In this document: piece by piece, positions 26,868 through 35,445 of the stretch
Layout of the letters: each line of letters begins with the position of its first letter
How positions within the stretch are numbered: the stretch's first letter is position 1
Origin: DASXMT01 sp963781305
Lineage (GTDB): Bacteria > Actinomycetota > Acidimicrobiia > Acidimicrobiales > RAAP-2
Assembly (NCBI GenBank): GCA_963781305.1
Contig: CAWAFL010000013.1
Location: forward strand, 434,001-498,000
Length of the DNA stretch: 64,000 bases
Direction: 5' to 3'
Translations under genes and position numbers: made by a program
Notes under the pieces: model-generated
The model's database searches: none
What the model saw: only the letters and a program-made list of their open reading frames with translations
What the model was told of the DNA's origin: nothing

Positions 26868-27797
26868 TCAGGCGACCCGGGAGCGCACATCTCCGGCCAG
26901 TTCAACGGAGCGGGCCGCCGCGTCGGGTCCCATCTCGGGCGGTACTGGTGACATCGTTCTGATGATGATGTCGGTGAAGCCCAAACCCCCGAAGACCGAG
27001 AGTTGCTCTGCGACGCTTTCGGGATCACCGTAAGCCACCGCTTGGCGCTCGAACCCCCGGTAGCCGCCGGCTACGAGGGCGTTTCCAGCCTTCTCCGCGT
27101 CGGCCCGGCTGTCGGCGATGAACACATCTTTTCGGATCGGGATGCGGACCGGGCTGCGACCGTGGCGAGCGCACGCTTCCCGGTAGATCTCGATATCCCG
27201 AGCGGCCGTATCGGGGGTGAGGTCGGCGTTGCCGTACCAGCAGTCACCAAGGCGGGCAGCCCGGTCGATCGCCTTCGGCACACCCCCGCCGATCCACCAT
27301 TCCGCACCCTCGGGCGGTAACGGCGCGATTCGGGCCCTGTGGACGCCCCAAAGGTCGCTGTCGACGATTTCGCCGCGCAGCAGAGCCTGGACGACGAGGA
27401 TGCCCTCCTCGAGACGGGCAGCCCTGTGACCCAGATCGGTTCCCATGGCCCGGAACTGGCCGACACCGCCGCCAAGGCCGGCCTGGACGATGAACGGCCC
27501 AGACGACATGGCGGCCAGCGTCCCGATCTGCTCGGCCATCAGCACCGGGTGCCACAACGGGACGAGGAACAAGCAGCCAATCGGACGGGTTGACCATTCC
27601 GCCAGAACGCGACCAACCATGGGCACGTTCTGCACGTACCCAGCAGGACCAGTGGAGTGGTGATCGCCCAGGGTCAAGGTATCGAGGCCAGCCCTGCCGG
27701 CGGCCTCCACCTGGCTGAGCACCTCGAGCGGCCCTTCCCGGTGGCCGCGAGGCCCGTGGGTGGAGAACGAGGTGCCGATGGATATGCCAACACGCAT
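26868..27797 (-). CDS. LLM-class (probable F420-dependent) oxidoreductase
   Basis: The 309-residue protein matches the luciferase-like monooxygenase fold as used by F420- or FMN-dependent enzymes of Actinobacteria. It has a barrel start MRVGISIGTSF, then GLDTLTLGDHHST. LAAMSSGPFIVQAGLGGGVGQF corresponds to the R/G-rich flavin loop, and WWIGGGVPKAIDRAARLGDCW is the strand typical of the family. ATG 27797 is preceded by TTGGAGTG. The cofactor choice (F420 versus FMN) is inferred from taxonomy. It is unrelated in detail to the broken LLM gene at 33719. Confidence 0.87.
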   Translation of the reverse strand: MRVGISIGTSFSTHGPRGHREGPLEVLSQVEAAGRAGLDTLTLGDHHSTGPAGYVQNVPMVGRVLAEWSTRPIGCLFLVPLWHPVLMAEQIGTLAAMSSGPFIVQAGLGGGVGQFRAMGTDLGHRAARLEEGILVVQALLRGEIVDSDLWGVHRARIAPLPPEGAEWWIGGGVPKAIDRAARLGDCWYGNADLTPDTAARDIEIYREACARHGRSPVRIPIRKDVFIADSRADAEKAGNALVAGGYRGFERQAVAYGDPESVAEQLSVFGGLGFTDIIIRTMSPVPPEMGPDAAARSVELAGDVRSRVA

Positions 27798-27879
27798 CAC
27801 TCCAAGGTCTATCCCACTCCCAAGCCTCCGCGCGGACGTGACGTCGATGAGTCGGTAGACAATTGGCGGACCCGATCGT

Positions 27880-28272
27880 TCAGGCTTTGGACTCGTTCAG
27901 GGTCACGGCGGCTCGAACGAGAGTCTTGAACGCCTTCACGTTGATCTTCTCGCCCTCGTGGAAGTCGATGGCACGCCTGGTGTTGCCGTCAAGGCTGGAA
28001 TTGAAGAGGCCCGAGGGATCCTTCAGAGCCGCTCCTTTGGCGAAGGTCATCTTCACCACGGCCTTGTACGTCTCGCCGGTGCAGATCATTCCGTCGTGGT
28101 ACCACACCGGAACCCCTCTCCACTTCCACTCCTCGACGACTTCAGGATCGGCTTCCTTCACTAAGGCACGGAGCCGGCTGAGCATCTCACCCCGCCAGTC
28201 GCCGAGCTCTTTAATTCTGGCGTCTATCAGCTGAGAGGGAGACTCACCCTTCTGCGACCCGCTTTTCTCCAT
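27880..28272 (-). CDS. DUF1801 (YdhG-like) protein
   Basis: This 130-residue protein carries the DUF1801 core: LIDARIKELGDWRGEMLSRLR, then KEADPEVVEEWKWRGVPVW, MICTGETYKAVVKMTFAKGA and RAIDFHEGEKINVKAFKTLV. Such proteins are frataxin-like in fold (the YdhG family) and are of unknown function, perhaps iron-related. ATG 28272 is supported by GAGAGGCGGGC upstream; a longer frame to 28377 adds a non-conserved leader. It is 82 bases upstream of the LLM gene on the same strand and may share its transcript. Confidence 0.88.
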   Translation of the reverse strand: MEKSGSQKGESPSQLIDARIKELGDWRGEMLSRLRALVKEADPEVVEEWKWRGVPVWYHDGMICTGETYKAVVKMTFAKGAALKDPSGLFNSSLDGNTRRAIDFHEGEKINVKAFKTLVRAAVTLNESKA

Positions 28273-28484
28273 GCCCGCCTCTCTTCCTTCGTCTTGAGGC
28301 CGTGTTACAAGAGGCTCATCCCACTGAGCCGATCCTATCTGGAACTGCCCTTTTTCTCGGGCGTGAGCGGCCACCATCGCAAGGTTGAACAGGCTGCTGC
28401 CTTGTGCGCTGTCACAATTTCCTGAGCTCAGGCGTCATATACATTGACCCACGAAGGTGGTGAAAGGTGACAAGAGGAGGCCCC

Positions 28485-28841
28485 ATGCCAGTTCAGTTGA
28501 ATACCGTGCTGTACCCCGTTAAGGATCTCGACAAGGCGAAGGCGGTCTTTGTTGCTCTGTTCGGTGCCGATCCTCACGTCGATTCGCCTTACTATGTCGG
28601 CTTTTCCGTCAACGGTGCCGAGATCGGCCTCCTCCCCGATGGACCCAACCAAGGCATGACCGGGCCCATCCCGTTCTACGACGTCGATGACATTTCCGCC
28701 ACCCTCGGCGCCCTCAAGGCTGCTGGCGCACAGGTGGTTCAAGAGCCGACCGACGTGGCCGCCGGACTGCTCGTCGCAAAGGTCCTCGACGCCGACGGAA
28801 ACGACATCGGACTGAGGCAGCTGCCGCCAGCCAGCGCATAG
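28485..28841 (+). CDS. VOC superfamily protein
   Basis: This 118-residue VOC-fold protein begins MPVQLNTVLYPVKDLDKAKA with a first-module sheet, and has a second module ISATLGALKAAGAQVVQEP ending VLDADGNDIGLRQ. It may bind a small metabolite. The ATG at 28485 has an excellent AAGAGGAGG ribosome-binding site. The region before it contains a 12-bp perfect palindrome CCTGAGCTCAGG (28421-28432) and an AT-rich TATACA element that may be its promoter. It is divergent from the DUF1801 gene. Confidence 0.87.
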   Translation: MPVQLNTVLYPVKDLDKAKAVFVALFGADPHVDSPYYVGFSVNGAEIGLLPDGPNQGMTGPIPFYDVDDISATLGALKAAGAQVVQEPTDVAAGLLVAKVLDADGNDIGLRQLPPASA

Positions 28842-28969
28842 GAGTTCCAGGCTCGGACCCTGGTCGAGGCGGGAACGGTTCGAGCCAGACGACGCCGATG
28901 GAGACCGCGAGCGCGGCCCCGCCGACAGATGGAGACCTGACCATGGCCGGCGCGGACCGGTGAGACGAG

Positions 28970-29749
28970 TTATCGCGGCTTCGGGAGCACCACCCCGGTG
29001 AGGTCGGCGCACCGGTCGAGCAGGCCGTTTTGAACCTCGACCGATCGTGCCGCCGGGTGAACGTCGCGTAGCTGCTGGTGGTAGAAGTAGTTGCCTGTCA
29101 CGGTTGCGGCAGGATCGTCGCTTACCGCAAGCCAGGCCTGCGTCACTGGTGCCGAGGAGAGATCATCGGGTGCACCAGGGCCGCCCATCTTGGTCGGGAC
29201 CCAGCCAGGCTCGAGGGCATTGGAGAGCACGCCTGGCCATAGCCGGGCGACGGCGAAGGCCAGCACGACGTCGAAGAGCTTGCTGTCCGAGTAGGCCTGC
29301 GCCCCATTCCAGCGGCGTTTGGACCACTGCAGGTCGTCCAGGGCGGGGTTGCCGGCTCGGTGCATGCCCGAGCTCAGGTAGACCAGCCTGTCCGGCGGAG
29401 TGATGAGGGCCGTCAGCAGGTACGGGGCAATGACGTTGATGGCGAACACGTGCGAGAGCCCGTCGGCAGTCTCGACCCGCCGGGGCTCTCGGTAGCCGAT
29501 CCCGGCGTTGTGGATCACGGCGTCATAGCGCCCGAGGGCGTTGGCCTGCTCGGCGACCTGTCGGGTCCCGTCGATGCCGGCCAAGTCGCCGACGACCACG
29601 TGCTCTGCTGCCGGGAGCACTCGGCGAGCGTCGCTGGCCCGCTGGTCGTTGCGAGCATGCAGGGTGACGGCGTGGTCTGCGTCAGTGAGCAGCCGGGCCG
29701 CCATCAACCCGAGGCCGTCGCTCGAACCGGTGATCAGTACTCGTGCCAT
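28970..29749 (-). CDS. Short-chain dehydrogenase/reductase
   Basis: The 259-residue SDR has the cofactor motif TGSSDGLG (8-14 region), NAG (81-83), a Ser near 127 and the catalytic pair Y153/K157 (YSDSK), so it is likely an active NAD(P)-dependent oxidoreductase. It belongs to the branch resembling retinol-dehydrogenase-type bacterial SDRs (VYLSSGMHRAG). The start is ATG 29749, with AAGGAGGG shortly upstream on the minus strand. It is followed upstream by a second SDR on the same strand, 123 bases away, and the LysR regulator at 30728 is divergent from that pair. Substrate unknown. Confidence 0.9.
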   Translation of the reverse strand: MARVLITGSSDGLGLMAARLLTDADHAVTLHARNDQRASDARRVLPAAEHVVVGDLAGIDGTRQVAEQANALGRYDAVIHNAGIGYREPRRVETADGLSHVFAINVIAPYLLTALITPPDRLVYLSSGMHRAGNPALDDLQWSKRRWNGAQAYSDSKLFDVVLAFAVARLWPGVLSNALEPGWVPTKMGGPGAPDDLSSAPVTQAWLAVSDDPAATVTGNYFYHQQLRDVHPAARSVEVQNGLLDRCADLTGVVLPKPR

Positions 29750-29872
29750 CAGGCCCTCCTTGTCGGGATCGCCGTTGCTGAAATTATTGTCTGTATCTCT
29801 CGCCGGACGTGGTGGAGAGACGCAGCCCCTTGGGCCGGCCCGGGCGTGGGGAGATCGAGAATCGTCCCCTAG

Positions 29873-30595
29873 CTAGACGAGGACCGCGCCGCCGTCGACC
29901 GTGATCACCGTTCCCGTCGCATATGTCTGTCCCATGCAATACAGGTAGGCCATGGCGATCTCGTCGGTCTCCCCGACATGGCGGACCGGCAGAGACGCGG
30001 CGGCAGCCTTGTAGAGCTGTTGACGATCGGTGTCGTCCATCGTCGACCACAGCGGGCTGCGCACCACCCCGGGTGAGATGGCATTGACCCGGATGGGCGC
30101 GAGCTCCACTGCGAGCGCTTTGGTCAAGGCGTCCACCGCTCCGCACACGCTGGCTTCGACCGACCAGCTCGCCTGCGGTCGCGCGCTCGCCACCCCTGTG
30201 GTCAGGGTGATCGACCCGCCGGGGCGGATTCGCGGTGCAGCCGCCTGGACCACCCGCAACGCCCCGAAGTAGCGGATAGCAAAGAAGCTCCGAGCCCGGT
30301 CGATGTCCATCTCGGCGAGGGGTGTCAACATCAGCGGCTCGCCCGCTGTGTATACGAGATGGTCCAGCTCGCCCACCTCGGCGAAGAAGGTGTCGACCGC
30401 CGTATCGTCGTTCACGTCGAGGATCCGACCGATCGAGCCGGGAGGCAGCTGGGCCAACGAATCCTCGACCCGGGCTTGGCGACCAGAGGCCACGATGACC
30501 TGGGCGCCCAGGTCAGCCGCGCCTCGGGCTGTGGCCAGGCCGATACCTGACGTTCCTCCCACCACCACGACACGCTTCGATTCGAGGGTCATCAT
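29873..30595 (-). CDS. SDR-fold protein lacking the YxxxK catalytic pair
   Basis: This 240-residue protein has an intact Rossmann start (VVVGGTSGIGLATARGAA, GxxxGxG) and a normal SDR ending (RVNAISPGVVRSPLW ... GTVITVDGGAVLV). Where the catalytic Tyr-x-x-x-Lys should be it has W144-S-V-E-A148 (SWSVEASVCGAVDAL). It may therefore be catalytically inert or use a different mechanism. Related actinobacterial SDRs with the same replacement are known to me only by sequence impression. The start is the ATG at 30595, with GGAGAGGTGG upstream; an adjacent ATG at 30592 is equivalent. It is divergent from LysR 133 bases away. Confidence 0.85.
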   Translation of the reverse strand: MMTLESKRVVVVGGTSGIGLATARGAADLGAQVIVASGRQARVEDSLAQLPPGSIGRILDVNDDTAVDTFFAEVGELDHLVYTAGEPLMLTPLAEMDIDRARSFFAIRYFGALRVVQAAAPRIRPGGSITLTTGVASARPQASWSVEASVCGAVDALTKALAVELAPIRVNAISPGVVRSPLWSTMDDTDRQQLYKAAAASLPVRHVGETDEIAMAYLYCMGQTYATGTVITVDGGAVLV

Positions 30596-30727
30596 CAGCC
30601 ACCTCTCCGTTGAACAAGGACTGCCTGCATTGTTCAAGACTGCGCCCATGTCCGGCTGAAGTCCAAGACCTATCACGTCATCTGTAATATCCTGAAGGCA
30701 TCACAGACCGTCTTGGGAGCGCTGATC

Positions 30728-31621
30728 GTGGACCTGGACCTGCGCAAGGTGCGCTACTTCGTGGCCGTAGCCGAAGAGCTTCATTTCGGGCGGGCGGCCG
30801 AGCGCCTCTACATCGCACAGCCGGTGCTGTCCCGGCAGATCCGGGCGCTCGAGGCCGAGCTCAATGTGCAGCTGTTCGTCCGCGACCGACGACGCACTGA
30901 GCTGACTCCGGCTGGGGAGCAGCTCCTGGCTGAGGCCCGACCGCTGCTGGCTGAAGCCGAGGCTCTCCGGCGGAGGGTCGGGCGCGCTGAGCGAGGGTCG
31001 GACAGCTTTGCCGTTGGGTTCATGCCCGGGCTCATCGTCACCGGGGCCGTTCGTGCTCTGAGCACGGCCCACCCCGAGCTGGCCGTCGAGGTCCTCCGTA
31101 CCGGATGGGACGACCAGGTCGAGGTCCTACACGACGGGCGCGTCGACGTCAGTTACGTTCGCCTTCCCGTCGATCGGACCGGGCTCAGGTTGCAGCCGCT
31201 GTTTAGCGAGCCACGGGTGGTCGTCCTACCCGCCGAGCATCGTTTGGCCGGGAAAGAGACCGTCACGCTGGCTGACCTTTGTGACGAGCACCTCCTCCAA
31301 GATCCCGCCGCCGTCCCCGAATGGGTGGAGGTGGCTCACGAGATGCGGAGCCGTGGGGGTCGGCGTCCTCCGCCCACCATCCGCACGGTCGAAGAGAAGC
31401 TCGAACACGTCGCCAGCGGCCACGGCATCGTGGTGCTGCCCGAATCCACCGCCGGCTTCTACCGCCGTCCCGATATCGCCTACAGCGTGATCGGTGACAT
31501 CCGGCCCAACCATGTGAGCTTGGCCTGGGACGCCAGCCGCCGCAGCCGCCTCATCTACGAATTCGTAGAGTCTGCCATCGCCGAAAGGTACGTCCCGCCA
31601 GCCTCCGGGATCGGCGCCTAG
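30728..31621 (+). CDS. LysR-family transcriptional regulator
   Basis: The 297-residue protein has the LysR N-terminal helix-turn-helix (LRKVRYFVAVAEELHFGRAAERLYIAQPVLSRQIRALE; cited in parts) and a C-terminal periplasmic-binding-like effector domain (PGLIVTGAVRALSTAHPELAVEV onward). GTG 30728 follows GGGAGC by about six bases. It is divergent from the SDR gene at 29873, the usual arrangement for a LysR regulator and its target. The 3' end overlaps the convergent PPOX gene by four bases. No effector can be named. Confidence 0.88.
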   Translation: MDLDLRKVRYFVAVAEELHFGRAAERLYIAQPVLSRQIRALEAELNVQLFVRDRRRTELTPAGEQLLAEARPLLAEAEALRRRVGRAERGSDSFAVGFMPGLIVTGAVRALSTAHPELAVEVLRTGWDDQVEVLHDGRVDVSYVRLPVDRTGLRLQPLFSEPRVVVLPAEHRLAGKETVTLADLCDEHLLQDPAAVPEWVEVAHEMRSRGGRRPPPTIRTVEEKLEHVASGHGIVVLPESTAGFYRRPDIAYSVIGDIRPNHVSLAWDASRRSRLIYEFVESAIAERYVPPASGIGA

Positions 31622-32049
31622 CGGGCCGCCAGGCCCCGCGTCTGAAGTCCGGGATTGGCGGGATCGACGTTGTAGGCGATGACCCGCCGGGGGTGAATCC
31701 GAATGATCTCCGGCGCGAGGAGATCGTCGGCCGAGACGGGGCCCGTGACTGCCTCGGCAATGCCACGGATCTCCAGGAAATGGGACCCATCCATGGTCGG
31801 TTCGGTCACCTCGTCGACGACGAAAGCGACCCGGGGGTTGGCCTGGACGTTGCGGAACTTGGCGCTGCGGCCCATGTTGAACCCGGCGATGTCGATCGTC
31901 CCCAGGGCGGCGTTGTAGGAAAAGCCGAGTGGCTTCACCTGTGGGGTGCCATCGAGTCCGACGGTCGACAGGTGGCCTCGAGGCTGTCGGGTGAGAAACT
32001 GCTTTTCAGCATCGGTCAGGGTCATGTTTTCAGCATCGGTCAGTGTCAT
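31618..32049 (-). CDS. PPOX-class (F420- or FMN-binding) oxidoreductase
   Basis: This 143-residue split-barrel protein matches the actinobacterial PPOX class often called F420-dependent. It has FLTRQPRGHLSTVGLDGTPQVKPLGF at the N-terminus (shown in part), NPRVAFVVDE in the barrel and HFLEIRGIAEAV near the end. It opens with a duplicated octapeptide, MTLTDAEN MTLTDAEK, caused by a 24-bp tandem repeat, so translation could begin at 32049 or at 32025. It is convergent with the LysR gene and shares its last four bases with it. Substrate unknown. Confidence 0.86.
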   Translation of the reverse strand: MTLTDAENMTLTDAEKQFLTRQPRGHLSTVGLDGTPQVKPLGFSYNAALGTIDIAGFNMGRSAKFRNVQANPRVAFVVDEVTEPTMDGSHFLEIRGIAEAVTGPVSADDLLAPEIIRIHPRRVIAYNVDPANPGLQTRGLAAR

Positions 32050-32050
32050 A
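32003..32050. repeat. 24-bp tandem duplication at the PPOX gene start
   Basis: Two adjacent 24-base units, 32003-32026 and 32027-32050, differ at two positions. They duplicate the start codon and first eight codons of the PPOX gene, giving two possible start sites in the same frame (32049 and 32025). The duplication probably arose by slippage and looks recent. Confidence 0.85.
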
Positions 32051-32149
32051 TCACTGAGGCTAAAACCTCAAGCACTGTTGAGGTCAAGCCGGCGGCCAAA
32101 CAATCGATCACCCACCGGGAACGTCGGTACAGATCTTGAGCGTCGCTGG

Positions 32150-33061
32150 CTAATCGGCGCCGACCACCTGGAAGTCCTGGTTGACGAAGATGTGGTGCGG
32201 CCAGTTGACGCCGATGTAGTGGACCTCGTACTCGCTGTTGCTGATCTGCACGACACGGTCGACGACACCTCCCGGATAGGCAGCCAGCGCAGCTTTCGTC
32301 GCCTTGTTCGCTGCCGTCCCGCTCACGATCGTCCCCGACCCCTCGCTGTAGTTCGCCGGGATCTGACCGATCTGCTTTGACGTGGTCTGGGCACCGCGCT
32401 GGAAGGGGATCACCCCTGCCGCCGTGGAAGTTGCAGATCCGCCGCTGCCCGTCGGTTGCACGGTGACCTGCGTGGCCTTGATGGTCGTTCCGCTGGTCGT
32501 CCCAAGGACGAGGACGGGTTCGCCTTTCGTAATGGCACTGGCCCCGGTTGAGCTCGTCCCCTTCTGGTATGTGGTGGAGGACGTCTCATTGACAGTCACC
32601 TTCTGACCCGCCGATGTCGTGATTGTGAACTTCGACGTGGACACGCTGGTGACCGTGCCGGATGATCCCCCTGCGGCCGGTCCAGATCGAGCGTTGGATC
32701 CCCCGCCGCCCCCGCCGCCGCCGAATCTGGAACCACCACCGGCGCCGCTGCCGGACGCGCTCTGTCCTGGCGTTGCCGAAGGCGAGGCGGCTGTTGCCGA
32801 GGCGGACGTGGCGGCGTAGCTGGAGACTCCGATCACCGCACAAAGCGCAGTGGCCACGATCCATCGCCTCTTTCGGTTCGACAAGAATCGTCGCAGGCTT
32901 AATCGGTGCGCTTGCTTGGCCATGGCCACCGAGGCCGGCTCGTTCGGCGAAGATGCTGGCTGTGGAGGTTGCGTAGCATCGGCACCGCCTGATGTTGCAG
33001 AAACGGACGGCCCTGACGCTGCGTTCGTGTCGTCGGGGCTTGTCGGGTCGTAATCATTCAT
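32150..33061 (-). CDS. Membrane-anchored or secreted Ser/Thr/Gly-rich protein with DUF5666-like region
   Basis: The 303-residue protein has a cytoplasmic N-terminal tail of about 65 residues (Pro/Ser/Asp-rich), an RRFLSNRKRRW basic patch, and a hydrophobic segment IVATALCAVIGVSSYAATSA. An extracytoplasmic low-complexity stretch with eight consecutive Gly follows. Then comes a DUF5666-like beta module (GTVTSVSTSKFTITTSAGQK, VLVLGTTSGTTIKATQV), and finally a C-terminal PepSY-like module (KATKAALAAYPGG ... EVHYIGVNWPHHIFVNQDFQ). The ATG at 33061 follows TGAGAGGAGC. It faces the TfoX-like gene. Function unknown; a cell-surface or envelope role is suggested. Confidence 0.78.
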   Translation of the reverse strand: MNDYDPTSPDDTNAASGPSVSATSGGADATQPPQPASSPNEPASVAMAKQAHRLSLRRFLSNRKRRWIVATALCAVIGVSSYAATSASATAASPSATPGQSASGSGAGGGSRFGGGGGGGGSNARSGPAAGGSSGTVTSVSTSKFTITTSAGQKVTVNETSSTTYQKGTSSTGASAITKGEPVLVLGTTSGTTIKATQVTVQPTGSGGSATSTAAGVIPFQRGAQTTSKQIGQIPANYSEGSGTIVSGTAANKATKAALAAYPGGVVDRVVQISNSEYEVHYIGVNWPHHIFVNQDFQVVGAD

Positions 33062-33208
33062 GATGGTGCTCCTCTCAGTCAGGCACCTCCAGAAAGAGTG
33101 CAAGCAGTTCTTGAGCGTCGGCTGTGAGGGGACTGTGCCTTTGCTCCGAATCCCATGGACGCTGAGCGGTGGAGCAGCACCTCTCGTCCGACCAGGAGCC
33201 TCACTACG

Positions 33209-33556
33209 ATGGCGGTCGTGGCCTACGACGAAGACCTAGCCGATCGGATCGGCGAGCTCATCGGCGGCGAGCGGGACGTGGTGGAAAAGAAGATGTTCGG
33301 CGGTCTGGCCTTCTTGGTGGCAGGCAACATGGCCATCGCCGCCAGCGGACAGGGCGGAGTGCTGGTGCGGGTCGACCCGGAAAAGGCCGACGACCTGATC
33401 GACACCACCAAGGCACAAGTGGCGGTGATGCGCGGACGTCCAATGTCCGGGTGGCTCCGCGTGGCATCGGAGGACGTTGCCACCAAGCGCCAGCTCGACA
33501 AGTGGGTGACGCTCGGCGTGGGTTACGCGCGCTCGCTGCCCGCCAAGAAGCCGTAG
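33209..33556 (+). CDS. TfoX/Sxy N-terminal domain protein
   Basis: This 115-residue protein consists of one TfoX_N domain: LADRIGELIGGERDVVEKKMFGGLAFLVAGN (cited in part), the RVDPEKADDLID strand and MRGRPMSGWLRVASEDV. In proteobacteria TfoX regulates competence, but stand-alone actinobacterial copies have no known role. ATG 33209 has an AGGAGC sequence about ten bases upstream. It is divergent from the secreted Gly-rich protein and stands alone. Confidence 0.87.
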   Translation: MAVVAYDEDLADRIGELIGGERDVVEKKMFGGLAFLVAGNMAIAASGQGGVLVRVDPEKADDLIDTTKAQVAVMRGRPMSGWLRVASEDVATKRQLDKWVTLGVGYARSLPAKKP

Positions 33557-33706
33557 GCCACCGACCCGGCGCACCGCCAGCGACGTGGACCCGACCCGAC
33601 GCCGTCGTTCGAGGCCCACGGGACGGGAGGTGCGTCGTCCTTCCAGGGGATTTGAGCCGATGAAGGGGCAAGTGGGCCACCAGGTCGAGTGGGGCTCGCC
33701 CCGTCC

Positions 33707-33712
33707 TAACCT
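33707..33712 (+). promoter_or_regulatory. Candidate -10 giving a leaderless LLM transcript
   Basis: TAACCT at 33707-33712 matches the TANNNT -10 pattern, and the predicted transcription start seven bases after it is the A of ATG 33719. No ribosome-binding site precedes that start, consistent with a leaderless mRNA. A clear -35 was not found. Confidence 0.4.
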
Positions 33713-33718
33713 GTTCGC

Positions 33719-34548
33719 ATGGACATTGGTGTCGCCTTTTTTCCCACCCACGACGCGATCGATCCGGGTGCCCTGGCCGGTTTGGTCGAGGAGCGAGGGC
33801 TGGAGTCCCTCTTCTTCCCAGAGCACACCCACATTCCAGCCAGTCGCCAGAGCCAGTACCCGGCCGGTGGAACCCTCCCGCGCAAGTACTTCCACACCTA
33901 CGATCTCTTCGTGGCCATGACCGCCGCCGCGGTGGCCACAACGAAGCTGCGGGTGGGCAGCGGGATCTGCCTCTTGATCGAGCGCGACCCGATCACCACG
34001 GCCAAGGAGGTAGCCAGCATCGACGTGCTCTCCGGCGGCCGTGTCGAGTTCGGTGTCGGCGCCGGCTGGAACCGGGAGGAGATGGCCAACCACGGGACCG
34101 ACCCACGCAAGCGCATGGCGATACTGCGGGAGCGGGTGGAGGCGATGAAGGCCATCTGGACGCAGGACGAAGCCACCTATCAAGGCGATCACGTGGCATT
34201 CGAGCGGATCTGGTCGTGGCCCAAGCCGGCACAACGCCCGCACCCGCCGGTGATCGTCGGCGGCAATGGCCCGACGGTCCTCGACCGAGTCCTCTCCTTT
34301 GGGGATGCCTGGATGCCGAACTACATGCCTGAAGGACTCGTTGAGCGTGCTGAGGAGCTCGGGCCCGCGCCGAGCGACCAGTCGACCTCATGGTGATGGG
34401 CATCCCGGCCGATCCCCGGGCACTCGAGCTCTTCGAGCGGGCCGGGTTTCGGCGAGCGCTGTACTGGCTCCCCTCGGCAAACCGAGGGCCGGTCGAGTCC
34501 TCCCTCGAGCGCCTCGAGACGGCAGTCGCCGAGTTGCACGGGGAATAG
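33719..34548 (+). pseudogene. LLM-class (probable F420-dependent) oxidoreductase with a 1-base frameshift
   Basis: Residues 1-215 read as a normal LLM-class enzyme (MDIGVAFFPTHDAIDPG, LRVGSGICLLIERDP, EFGVGAGWNREEM, HPPVIVGGNGP). The frame then passes through GPAPSDQSTSW to an early stop at 34394-34396. Adding one base near 34360 restores ELRARAERPVDLMVMGIP, ALELFERAGFRRALYWLPS and RLETAVAELHGE, ending at 34546-34548, for a 276-residue protein. That is the normal length and ending of the family. The gene is thus either newly inactivated or carries a sequence error. It is probably leaderless. Substrate unknown. Confidence 0.8.
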
Positions 34549-34578
34549 CCCGGCGGCGCCGGTTCATCGGAGCTTCAG

Positions 34579-35160
34579 CTAGAGCAGACCGCTCCGTTGG
34601 GGTGATTGACCGGAGCTCCCAGCTGCTGTCTGCAGCGCGTCGAGCAGGCTCTCGTAGTCGAGCGCTCCGCCATATCGGATGCTGTTAATGAAGAACGTCG
34701 GCGTTCCCGGCACGCCGCTTCGGACACCGCCCATGAAGTCAGCCTGGATCCGATCGGCGAACGTGTTCTCGTCCAGTGCTTCCGAGATCTCGTCCACGTC
34801 AAGGTTGAGGAGCTTGGCCCGTGCCAGCAGGTCGGCGACCTTGAGATGTCGCTGATCCTCGAAGAGCAGATCGTGCATGCCCCAGAAATGGCCTTGCGCG
34901 CCGGCCGCCTCAGCGGCCAATGCCGCCCCCCACGCATCTGGGTGGACGGTGGTAAGGGGGAAGTGTCGGAAGGAGAAGGTCAATGATTGGCGCATTGTCG
35001 TCCGGACGGCCTCGACGACGGCATATGCGGTCCCGCAGAATGGGCATTCGAAGTCGCCATACTCGAGCAGGGTCACAGGGGCGCCCACCGGGCCCCGGAT
35101 GTGATCCAGCTCAGGCGAAACCGGGTCGACGAGTGCGGTGCCCCAATTGGTCATGCTCAT
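34579..35160 (-). CDS. DsbA-family thioredoxin-fold protein
   Basis: The 193-residue protein has the DsbA-like fold with active-site C39-P-F-C42 in YGDFECPFCGTAY. A helical insertion follows, and the cis-proline loop reads VPGTPTFFINSIRY. It lacks a signal peptide, so it probably acts in the cytoplasm, like the stand-alone DsbA/NhaA-associated thioredoxins. The start is ATG 35160 (ATG 35154 is also in frame) with a GAGAGGAGC ribosome-binding site. It converges with the frameshifted LLM gene, 30 bases away. The redox partner is not evident. Confidence 0.88.
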   Translation of the reverse strand: MSMTNWGTALVDPVSPELDHIRGPVGAPVTLLEYGDFECPFCGTAYAVVEAVRTTMRQSLTFSFRHFPLTTVHPDAWGAALAAEAAGAQGHFWGMHDLLFEDQRHLKVADLLARAKLLNLDVDEISEALDENTFADRIQADFMGGVRSGVPGTPTFFINSIRYGGALDYESLLDALQTAAGSSGQSPQRSGLL

Positions 35161-35445
35161 CGCGGACGCTCCTCTCGACCAGGCGCAACCGAGGTGAATG
35201 GCCCAGGACCTGGCAATCACCATCGATTGCCCTTTCACACCAGTCTCGTCGCCTTGGGGGCGCTGCGCTTCCCGCTGACGCGTAGTTTTCGGCAGAATCC
35301 TCCGGGTCCTTGCTCAGCCGAGCGGTCCGTCAGGTCCGTGTCCGCATGGCCCAACGCGCCTGCTCAATCGCCGGACGGGAACGTACGATGAGTTCTCGAG
35401 GGCGGACCCGTCTGAAGATCGAGACCAGAGACGGAGGGAAGAGCG

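Noticed and set aside
28421..28432. 12-bp palindrome CCTGAGCTCAGG before the VOC gene
   Set aside because: A single short palindrome in GC-rich DNA is expected by chance and no regulator gene is adjacent.
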